NCBI GenBank assembly: GCA_025350285.1
Contig: JANXYE010000396.1
Coordinates: 1 to 5,928, forward strand
DNA from: Chloroflexota bacterium
GTDB lineage: Bacteria > Chloroflexota > Dehalococcoidia > Tepidiformales > Tepidiformaceae
Direction of reading: 5' to 3'
Length of the DNA stretch: 5,928 nucleotides
Part shown: in pieces, positions 1 to 5,026 of the stretch
Layout of the letters: every line of letters starts with the position of its first letter
Numbering within the stretch: the stretch's first letter is position 1
The notes under the pieces: generated by a model
The model's input: the letters and a program-made list of their open reading frames with translations, nothing else
Database searches by the model: none
What the model was told of the DNA's origin: nothing
Made by a program: the position numbers and the translations under genes

Positions 1-455
1 AGTACAAGCGCCACGGAACCTCGACCCTCTTCGCGGCTTTCGAGGTCCGCAGCGGCAAAGTCCATGGCATGCACACCAAACGGCGACGGCGAGAGGAGTT
101 CCTGTCATTCATGAACGACATCATCGCCGCCTATCCGGGCCAAGAGATCCACGTCATCCTCGACAACCTCAACACCCACAAGCCCAAGCACGACCAATGG
201 CTGGCACGGCACCCCAACGTGCACTTCCACTTCACGCCGACGCACGCGAGCTGGATGAATCAGGTTGAAGTCTGGTTCAGCATCCTCAGCCGTCAGGCGC
301 TCCAGCACTCGAGCTTCGACTCGGTGGCGGCGCTCATGAAACGGATCGACGACTTCATCATGGCCCACAATCGCGTGGCTCATCCGTTTGCCTGGAGGGC
401 CGCCGAAGTACGACCCTCCGCGCCTAAACCAACGATCGCTGAATTACGCAAGTAG
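1..455 (+). CDS. IS630-family transposase, C-terminal part (5' end outside window)
   Basis: This is the catalytic C-terminal part of a DDE transposase of the IS630/Tc1-mariner group, which cuts and joins element ends at TA targets. The frame is already open at position 3 (YKRHGTSTLFAAFEV...) and ends with TAG at 453-455. About 150 residues are visible, whereas family members are usually near 340-370, so the start lies left of the window. The second catalytic aspartate sits in VILDNLNTH (codon 162-164) and the glutamate in NQVEVWF (codon 267-269). They are separated by 34 residues, which is the DD34E spacing of IS630. The first aspartate is off the edge. The visible part shows no frameshift or stop, so this end of the gene is intact. 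The stop lies only 3 bp before an inverted-repeat segment (459-617) that may be the element end or a related MITE. Confidence 0.93.
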   Translation, partial: YKRHGTSTLFAAFEVRSGKVHGMHTKRRRREEFLSFMNDIIAAYPGQEIHVILDNLNTHKPKHDQWLARHPNVHFHFTPTHASWMNQVEVWFSILSRQALQHSSFDSVAALMKRIDDFIMAHNRVAHPFAWRAAEVRPSAPKPTIAELRK

Positions 456-458
456 GTA

Positions 459-617
459 CTAGGAGCCTGACTGTTTAGTGGGAATCGCCGCATGACGGTT
501 CGTGATCGACCTCACCTAAGGGCCGAAAAGGCCTCGATTCGCGAGAAGGCTGACACTCAAGACCCCCATGTTATGAACATAAGTGCGTAGTTATGGATTA
601 AACCGACAGGCTCCTAG
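459..617. mobile_element. MITE-like or IS630 terminal segment with 19-bp inverted repeats
   Basis: Positions 459-477 and 599-617 are inverted copies of each other, matching at 17 of 19 positions. The outer 11 bp (CTAGGAGCCTG at the left) are perfect. A TA dinucleotide is present at each end (460-461 and 615-616), as expected for IS630-type elements that duplicate a TA target. The 121 bp between the repeats contain no credible gene. The left repeat points inward as a left end, so it is not simply the right terminus of the transposase gene just upstream. Two readings fit. It may be a small non-autonomous element that inserted next to, or is mobilised by, the IS630 transposase. Alternatively it is the 3' end of that IS, carrying an extra internal repeat copy. 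The repeats are seen in the sequence; mobility is inferred. Confidence 0.55.
568..598. repeat. AT-rich cluster of TTATG/CATAA half-sites
   Basis: Inside the MITE-like segment there are overlapping small dyads: ATGTT-ATG-AACAT (568-580) and TTATG-AA-CATAA (571-582). A further direct copy of GTTATGRA follows (570-577 and 590-597, 20 bp apart). The stretch is AT-rich against a GC-rich background and lies just inside the right terminal repeat. Its place suggests a protein-binding site such as a transposase or recombinase site, but nothing proves this. Confidence 0.35.
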
Positions 618-651
618 CCGAACTCAAATGAGCCGGGGCCTGACACTACAG

Positions 652-672
652 TGCCCGCCGACAGCGCGGGCA
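652..672 (-). terminator. Possible transcription terminator hairpin of the minus-strand operon
   Basis: TGCCCGC (652-658) and GCGGGCA (666-672) form a perfect 7-bp GC-rich stem with a 7-nt loop. It lies 38 bp beyond the stop of the DUF1295 gene, where the leftward operon should end. No T-run follows on the minus strand, so it is not a classical intrinsic terminator. It could stabilise the 3' end or act with another factor. Confidence 0.3.
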
Positions 673-710
673 GCCGCAGACCCGAGGGCAGGCGCGGAGG
701 GCGAATCCAT

Positions 711-1619
711 TTAGAAGCCGCCCTTGGAGTGGCGGCCTCGGGCGTTCGTGGCGGGCCGACGTGGTACAAGTACCGGGGTCTTCGTTCGGTACTCGCAGTA
801 GTCTTGGTCGTCTCCCCAGCGAGCGCCTGCCTGGCGTTCGAGGATCGGAATTCCGCTGACGCGGGTCAGCAAGACAAAGACGAACACGGGGGACACCATA
901 GTCACCCACTGCCACCCTGTTAGTGCGGGCGCCGCGATGACGGCGATCCCTACCCAGATAACGATCTCGCCAAAGTAATTGGGGTGACGCGACCACGCCC
1001 AGAGGCCGCTCTGTATGAAGCGGTCGCCATGCGCCGGATCGCTCCTGAACGCGTGCTTCTGTGCGTCGGCGACCGCCTCGATAACGAAACCGACGGCCCA
1101 GACGGCGATTCCAACCAAAGCTGTCCACTCAAGCGCTCCGGGTTTCGCGGTCGTGATCGCTGCGAGACCCGCTGCTGCGGTCAACAGCACCCACAGGCCT
1201 TGAAGTGTCCAGGTCAGGAAGAAGCTCGGAAAGTGAGGCTTGATGGAGTCAAAGCGTCGGTCGCCTCCCGAGCGCCGAACCCGCTGGAAGAGGAACCATC
1301 CCAAGCGTACGGCCCACGCGATGACGAGCCCTGCACTGACCAGGGAACGTGGCTCCCAGTTCCCAACCGCCACCACTCCGACCACAGCGACGGTGATATA
1401 CGTGATGCTGCCGGTGAGGTCGAAAAACCGCTCGGTTTGAGCGTAGTACGCGGGAACGAAGGCAAGCCACTGGATGGCAACGGCGATGATGGCGCAGAGC
1501 GCGAAGACACGGATGCCGCCAAAGGACTCACCAACCTGGCTGCCGGCAAGCGAAATCAACACGGCGACGGCGAGGATCCCTCCGACCGCGACGAAAGGCT
1601 GGATATTGGCTTTCTTCAT
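711..1619 (-). CDS. DUF1295 family integral membrane protein (steroid 5-alpha-reductase-like fold)
   Basis: This encodes a 302-residue polytopic membrane protein of the DUF1295 family, related to the C-terminal domain of steroid 5-alpha-reductases and to isoprenylcysteine methyltransferases. The hallmark SRHPNYFGE stretch is at residues 210-218. It is followed by a hydrophobic segment (219-255) and the typical end with ERQ (261-263), DYCEY (273-277) and KTPVLVP (280-286). Earlier hydrophobic stretches at about 8-25, 38-59, 71-87, 92-112, 133-156 and 165-184 suggest six or more additional membrane spans. I chose ATG 1619 because MKKANIQPF leads directly into the first membrane segment. A GTG at 1679 would add 20 polar residues unlike the family. 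No strong ribosome site is visible. The exact substrate is unknown; a role in reducing or modifying a membrane lipid is an inference from the fold. It is the last gene of the operon, 102 bp after the SRPBCC gene. Confidence 0.88.
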   Translation of the reverse strand: MKKANIQPFVAVGGILAVAVLISLAGSQVGESFGGIRVFALCAIIAVAIQWLAFVPAYYAQTERFFDLTGSITYITVAVVGVVAVGNWEPRSLVSAGLVIAWAVRLGWFLFQRVRRSGGDRRFDSIKPHFPSFFLTWTLQGLWVLLTAAAGLAAITTAKPGALEWTALVGIAVWAVGFVIEAVADAQKHAFRSDPAHGDRFIQSGLWAWSRHPNYFGEIVIWVGIAVIAAPALTGWQWVTMVSPVFVFVLLTRVSGIPILERQAGARWGDDQDYCEYRTKTPVLVPRRPATNARGRHSKGGF

Positions 1620-1721
1620 TGGATTACCGACCCCATTGAGGCGATGATGAGCGCTCGCTGTTCTTCCGGCCCCACCCACTCACGAACGGTTCGCGGAGGC
1701 TTGGCACAGCCATCGACGCCA

Positions 1722-2240
1722 TTATGCGGGTCCCGGCGCGAGGCCGGCCGCGCCCGAAAGGCTTGGTCCGGCCGATCGCCGACGGCTTCCGAACCGTTCG
1801 TTCAGCGCCACACGCCGGTATTCGAATATCCCCGCGACACGCTTCCGGACGAGCGCGCGGCCGACGAGGTCACCGGCAAGTCCAAGCGGCAGGGCGTAGT
1901 GAAGGATGTCGCACACCTCGGTTCCGCCCACTACCTCCCGGAAGTGGTGCTGGTGGTGCCAGAACCGGTACGGGCCGGAGCGCTGCTCATCGACAAAGAG
2001 CTCCCGATCAACGACGTGGGTGATCTCCGTCACCCAGGCGACCGGGATGCCGAGGGCGGGTTTGACCTGGTAGGTGACGATGAGCCCCGGATGCATCTCC
2101 TGGGGAACCTCCGAGGTCGGGACGAGGTTCAGCCAGGGCGGTGTCATGGACTGCAGGTTACGGGGGTCCGAAAAGAATCCCCAGGCCGTCTCTAAATCGA
2201 CGGGCAGGAAGTGCGTGCCAGAGAACTGGTGCAGTCGCAT
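1722..2240 (-). CDS. SRPBCC family (START-like) ligand-binding protein
   Basis: This is a small soluble protein of 172 residues with the SRPBCC/START-like helix-grip fold, which forms a pocket for hydrophobic ligands. Recognisable family parts are AWGFFSDPRNLQSMTPPW (residues 19-36), VAWVTEITHV (67-76), FVDEQRSGPYRFWHHQHHF (82-100) and the closing helix ending GIFEYRR (137-143). The last ~25 residues are Arg/Ser/Gly/Ala-rich and look like a disordered tail. ATG 2240 is supported by a strong Shine-Dalgarno, AAAGGAGG, 9 nt upstream. That site lies inside the last codons of the preceding TIGR01777 gene, whose stop is 2 bp before this start, so translation is probably coupled. In many bacteria the same two domains are fused in one polypeptide, which supports joint function. 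The ligand is unknown; a lipid or isoprenoid is an inference. Confidence 0.88.
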   Translation of the reverse strand: MRLHQFSGTHFLPVDLETAWGFFSDPRNLQSMTPPWLNLVPTSEVPQEMHPGLIVTYQVKPALGIPVAWVTEITHVVDRELFVDEQRSGPYRFWHHQHHFREVVGGTEVCDILHYALPLGLAGDLVGRALVRKRVAGIFEYRRVALNERFGSRRRSAGPSLSGAAGLAPGPA

Positions 2241-2242
2241 GG

Positions 2243-3136
2243 TCAGGATCCTCCTTTCAGGGCTGCGACGATTCCTGAGGAGATTTCGCCATGTTGAAAC
2301 TGAAATCCGCCTTCAGCGAGTCTTGATGGGGTCACGCGCTGGCTCGCAAGCAGGAGTTCGTCGGCAGAACCTCCGAGAAGCAACCGAAGCGCGAACGGCG
2401 GTACGGGGAACAGGGCCGGACGGTGCAGCGCCCGGGCGAGTGCGCGGGTGAACTCGCCGTTCGTCACGGGCTGGGGCGCGGTGACGTTGAAAGTCCCGTC
2501 GAGGTTCCCATTGAGGACGTGGCAGATGGCGCGCACGGCATCCTCCAGCGTTACCCACGACATCCACTGGCGGCCACGACCGAGCGTCCCACCCACCCCG
2601 AGCCGGAACGGCAACAACATGCGGGGCAGCGCGCCTCCTTTCCGCGAGAGGACGACACCGAAGCGCAGAATGCTCGTCCGAAGACCAGCCGCTCGCCCGG
2701 CGTTCGCCGCCTCTTCCCAGGCCGCCGTGATGTCGGCAAGGAAGCCCGACCCGGGGGCCGACTGTTCGTCCAAGATCCCGTCCCCGCGGTTACCGTAATA
2801 ACCAACGGCTGAGGCGCAGATCAGTGCGGGCGGATCGGGAAGCGCTGCGAGGTGCGAGACGAGCAGTCGTGTCGGACCGACGCGGCTATCGAGCAACACC
2901 TTGCGTCGCGCCGCCGACCAACGGCCCTCGCCGATGGACTCGCCGGCGAGGTGGACGACGGCGCCTACCCCGTCAAAAGCTCCGGGCCGGATCCATCCTG
3001 ACCCGGGTTCCCATACCGACTCCGGCTTGTCTGGTGCGCCGCGGACGACAGGCACGACCTCGTGTCCATCCGCTTCGAGTTTGCTCCGGACAGCCGTGCC
3101 GATCAGTCCCGAACTTCCGGTGATGGCGACACGCAT
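2243..3136 (-). CDS. TIGR01777 family (YfcH/SDR39U1-like) NAD(P)-binding epimerase
   Basis: This is a 297-residue extended/atypical short-chain dehydrogenase of the TIGR01777 family, a typical full length. The Rossmann nucleotide-binding motif GSSGLIG is at residues 7-13. HLAGESI (62-68), the SAVGYYG active-site region (109-115), LRFGVVLSRKGGAL (157-170), GRGRQWMSWV (186-195) and the C-terminal DUF1731-like part with ELLLASQRVTP (260-270) follow in the expected order. It is cytoplasmic and probably acts as an NAD(P)-dependent oxidoreductase or epimerase, but its substrate is not known for the family. The start ATG 3136 has a moderate ribosome site (AAAGGGA, about 8-9 nt upstream). It lies 34 bp after the heliorhodopsin stop and 2 bp before the SRPBCC start, so it is the second gene of the operon. 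Confidence 0.93.
   Translation of the reverse strand: MRVAITGSSGLIGTAVRSKLEADGHEVVPVVRGAPDKPESVWEPGSGWIRPGAFDGVGAVVHLAGESIGEGRWSAARRKVLLDSRVGPTRLLVSHLAALPDPPALICASAVGYYGNRGDGILDEQSAPGSGFLADITAAWEEAANAGRAAGLRTSILRFGVVLSRKGGALPRMLLPFRLGVGGTLGRGRQWMSWVTLEDAVRAICHVLNGNLDGTFNVTAPQPVTNGEFTRALARALHRPALFPVPPFALRLLLGGSADELLLASQRVTPSRLAEGGFQFQHGEISSGIVAALKGGS
2250..2257 (-). promoter_or_regulatory. Strong ribosome binding site of the SRPBCC gene
   Basis: AAAGGAGG on the minus strand lies 9 nt before ATG 2240. It is embedded in the final Lys-Gly-Gly codons of the upstream gene. This fixes the SRPBCC start and implies translational coupling between the two genes. Confidence 0.85.
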
Positions 3137-3170
3137 AATCCTGGTCCCTTTCTGGGCGCCTCGCGCCCTC

Positions 3171-3971
3171 TCAGTTGGGCTGAAGGGTGCCCGCGTAGAC
3201 CTGCCAGGCGAGCAGTGACTTGGCGGTCAAACTCAGCAGGATGTAAACGAACTCGCCGAAGAGGTAGTCCCGCCACGGTCCGACGCGCTTGTACTGCAGA
3301 AGCATGTTGACAGCGAATGTGTTGAAGACGGCGAATATTGAAACGAAGATCCAGTAGACGAAGGTCGGGACGTCACCGCCGTCACCGCCGGCGCCAGCGA
3401 GGTAGATTGCGACCCCTATCCAGGGCACGATGCCGGCCCAGCATCCGAAGACATAGGCAGTCCAGTCGGTGGGTGCCCTGGACTGGTTGTGGCGCTCCAT
3501 CACCCAGCCAAACAGGATCATCGAGGCGTTGAGCGAGAACAGCGCCGTCAGGCTGACGACATCGTAGATCCCCACAAGCATCGCGATGGCAACCATCATC
3601 ACCGACGAACTGAACGCGTACTCGATCCAGCGAGCGTAGTTGACCCGGCGATCCAGGTTCCGGCGATACCATGGGTAGATACCCGGGACCGAAACCGCGA
3701 GGTGAGCCAGCGCCGAAAGAAACAAGAAGCTGGCGATCACGGGCGCCAGCCGCACATCGAATAGCGTCTCCAGTCGCGGTTCCAGCGACTGCGTCTCCCG
3801 ATTCATGCGGACGAATGCCGCCGTTACCGGCAGTGAGAAGTCGCTGGCGATGGCCAGCATCAGGGCCCCCTGCGCGAAGTGCAGCGCTGCCATCGCGATG
3901 TTCCAGCGCCGAAGGTTCCGCGATAGCGTCATCACTGGTCGAGACGGCGAACCGTGGGCTTCGATTGCCAT
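3171..3971 (-). CDS. Heliorhodopsin (seven-helix retinal protein)
   Basis: This is a 266-residue seven-helix membrane protein recognisable as a heliorhodopsin, a light-sensing rhodopsin family that sits in the membrane inverted (N-terminus inside) relative to type-1 rhodopsins. The retinal-binding lysine is K251 in helix 7 (SLTAKSLLAWQ). The counterion glutamate is E117 in helix 3 (RWIEYAFSSS). The histidines of the cytoplasmic-side polar cluster are H31 (helix 1) and H90 (helix 2). These match H23, H80, E107, S237 and K241 of the founding protein 48C12 with offsets of 8, 10, 10, 10 and 10, so all key residues are present. Helices lie roughly at 22-43, 74-96, 113-135, 137-158, 168-193, 203-228 and 237-262, with the long loop after helix 1 typical of the family. 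ATG 3971 has a strong GGGAGGGG ribosome site. It is the first gene of the minus-strand operon and divergent from a B12-binding MerR regulator. Ion transport is not expected; signalling or regulation of a partner is the family view. No retinal synthesis gene is nearby. Confidence 0.95.
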   Translation of the reverse strand: MAIEAHGSPSRPVMTLSRNLRRWNIAMAALHFAQGALMLAIASDFSLPVTAAFVRMNRETQSLEPRLETLFDVRLAPVIASFLFLSALAHLAVSVPGIYPWYRRNLDRRVNYARWIEYAFSSSVMMVAIAMLVGIYDVVSLTALFSLNASMILFGWVMERHNQSRAPTDWTAYVFGCWAGIVPWIGVAIYLAGAGGDGGDVPTFVYWIFVSIFAVFNTFAVNMLLQYKRVGPWRDYLFGEFVYILLSLTAKSLLAWQVYAGTLQPN

Positions 3972-3977
3972 GGCCTG

Positions 3978-3985
3978 CCCCTCCC
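3978..3985 (-). promoter_or_regulatory. Ribosome binding site of the heliorhodopsin gene
   Basis: GGGAGGGG on the minus strand lies 6 nt before ATG 3971 (8 nt from its GGGAGG core). It supports this start over the internal Met14 codon at 3932. Confidence 0.75.
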
Positions 3986-4009
3986 GAGGTGTGTCGTACG
4001 GGTCGACCG

Positions 4010-4028
4010 GCTTGATCCCGCTTCAAGC
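4010..4028. repeat. Inverted repeat in the divergent intergenic region
   Basis: GCTTGA (4010-4015) and TCAAGC (4023-4028) form a perfect 6-bp dyad with a 7-nt spacer. A related dyad, CTTG-T-CAAG, occurs at 4075-4083. Both lie between the divergent heliorhodopsin and MerR genes and could be operator half-sites for the dimeric or tetrameric regulator. This role is inferred from position only. Confidence 0.4.
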
Positions 4029-4033
4029 ACTGG

Positions 4034-4056
4034 GTGCAATCCACCGTGCACAATCC
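4034..4056. promoter_or_regulatory. Candidate operator: imperfect direct repeat GTGCAATCC / GTGCACAATCC
   Basis: GTGCAATCC (4034-4042) is repeated as GTGCACAATCC (4046-4056), 12 bp apart. The repeat overlaps the likely -10 box and start point of the leftward heliorhodopsin promoter. CarH-type B12 repressors are known to bind direct repeats over the promoter about one helical turn apart, so the arrangement fits a light-released repression site. No matching consensus could be verified here. Confidence 0.35.
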
Positions 4057-4082
4057 TCTAGCGAGGCGATGACGCTTGTCAA
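4055..4082 (-). promoter_or_regulatory. Candidate promoter of the heliorhodopsin operon
   Basis: On the minus strand a consensus -35 box TTGACA (4082-4077) is followed after 16 bp by TAGAGG (4060-4055) as a weak -10 box. Transcription would begin near 4048 and leave a leader of about 75 nt before ATG 3971. The good -35 and poor -10 are compatible with a regulated promoter, but the -10 assignment is uncertain. Confidence 0.45.
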
Positions 4083-4086
4083 GGTT

Positions 4087-4113
4087 TTGCCAAAAGTCCG
4101 TCCAGAGTAGTAA
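4087..4113 (+). promoter_or_regulatory. Candidate promoter of the MerR regulator gene
   Basis: TTGCCA (4087-4092) and TAGTAA (4108-4113) are separated by 15 bp, a short spacer. If real, transcription would start close to the GTG at 4124. That would make the mRNA leaderless or nearly so, consistent with the lack of a Shine-Dalgarno sequence there. It lies back to back with the leftward promoter. Confidence 0.3.
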
Positions 4114-4123
4114 CGTTGCTTCC

Positions 4124-5026
4124 GTGTTGATTCGTATCGGCGTCCTCAGCGAACAGACCGGCGTCTCGGCAGACGTGCTGCGCTCCTGGGAACGCCGTTA
4201 CGGCCTTCTCGCGCCTCAGCGGACCACGGGTGGCTTCCGCCTCTACAGCGATCAGGATGTCGCCCGCATCCGAACGATGACCGGGCTCATCGCCGCTGGG
4301 CTTTCCGCCAGTGAGGCCGCGAGCCAGGTACTGCAGACAGGCGAGGGCGTGGCTCTGAGCGCGGCCGGCCGGGAAGACACGCCGCTCTATGAAGTCTGCG
4401 CCACCCTTCATGACGCGTTCCGCTCGTTCGATGAACTCGCGCTGGAAGCGGCAATTGACCTCGTCCTCTCCCGGTTCGACCTGGACACGGCGATACGGGA
4501 CGTCTTCCTCCCTGCCCTGCGTGCCCTCGGGGACGATTGGGAGGCGGGGAGGGTATCGGTCGCCCAGGAACACTTTTCGGTGAACGTCCTTCGCGGGCGC
4601 CTGATGGGGCTCGCGAGGGGCTGGGATCGTGGCTTTGGCCCGAGAGCGCTACTTGCCTGCCCGCCGGCCGAATACCACGATGTCTCACTCATTCTCTTCG
4701 GTCTCGCGCTTCGCCGGAGGGGGTGGCGAATCACGTTCCTCGGGTCCGACACACCCATCGATGAACTCCTTCGAGTGCGCAAGAGCCTGGCGCCCCATTT
4801 GATCGTCCTTTTCGCCGCCGTTTGGGCGGATCACGCGAGCCTGGTCCCAAAGCTGTCCGGCAGTGCATGCGCCCCTATTTCGCTGGCGGGAGCGACAGCC
4901 GGCCCGATCGCCGCCGCCACCGGGCGCCGCTGGCTGAGCGGCGACCCGGTGACCGAAGCCGAAACGCTGACTCAGGAGTTCACCCCTTCCTCAGGACCAC
5001 CCAGATCAGGAGTGAACGCCAAATGA
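4124..5026 (+). CDS. MerR-type regulator with B12-binding photosensor domain (CarH/LitR type)
   Basis: This 300-residue transcription factor is probably an adenosylcobalamin-dependent, light-released repressor. The N-terminal MerR helix-turn-helix (residues 3-70) has VLRSWERRYGLL (18-29) and the wing TTGGFRLYS (34-42). A helical B12-binding cap (about 85-165) contains the W-x9-EH motif of CarH-like proteins: W139, E149, H150. The cobalamin-binding domain follows (about 174-285), with E183 and H185 of the ExHxxG motif, H185 being the predicted lower cobalt ligand, and LGSDTP (206-211). The motif glycine is replaced by S188, and the later glycine motif (LAGATAG, 254-260) looks degenerate. I prefer GTG 4124 because the domain begins at once (IRIGVLSE). 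An in-frame TTG at 4076 preceded by GAGG would add 16 residues and cannot be excluded. The gene is divergent from the heliorhodopsin operon and overlaps the next gene by 4 bp, so it probably controls both directions and itself. Confidence 0.92.
   Translation: MLIRIGVLSEQTGVSADVLRSWERRYGLLAPQRTTGGFRLYSDQDVARIRTMTGLIAAGLSASEAASQVLQTGEGVALSAAGREDTPLYEVCATLHDAFRSFDELALEAAIDLVLSRFDLDTAIRDVFLPALRALGDDWEAGRVSVAQEHFSVNVLRGRLMGLARGWDRGFGPRALLACPPAEYHDVSLILFGLALRRRGWRITFLGSDTPIDELLRVRKSLAPHLIVLFAAVWADHASLVPKLSGSACAPISLAGATAGPIAAATGRRWLSGDPVTEAETLTQEFTPSSGPPRSGVNAK

Noticed and set aside
520..540. Short hairpin GGCC-GAAAA-GGCC inside the MITE-like segment
   Set aside because: The stem is only 4 bp plus a wobble pair and GGCC is self-complementary. 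It is too weak to call a terminator or an RNA element.
651..923. A 90-codon plus-strand open frame beginning at the hairpin after the inverted-repeat segment
   Set aside because: It lies mostly antisense to the DUF1295 gene, has no ribosome site or motif, and its start lies in the GC-rich stem.
1683..1800. Dyad CGAAC-N-GTTCG at 1683-1693 and again at 1790-1800
   Set aside because: An 11-bp match is expected a few times by chance in a window of this size. One copy lies within coding sequence, and neither is placed at a clear promoter.
984..2195. A 403-codon plus-strand open frame opposite the DUF1295 and SRPBCC genes
   Set aside because: It spans two well-recognised minus-strand genes and the gap between them. 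Its translation is highly charged and low-complexity, with no domain. It is an antisense by-product of high GC.
3382..4053. A 223-codon minus-strand open frame overlapping heliorhodopsin in another frame
   Set aside because: The overlapping frame encodes a heliorhodopsin with all key residues. The alternative is rich in Arg, Gly and Asp and has no recognisable motif.
4079..4573. Minus-strand open frames within the MerR-B12 gene
   Set aside because: They run antisense to a clear domain-bearing gene and show no family features.
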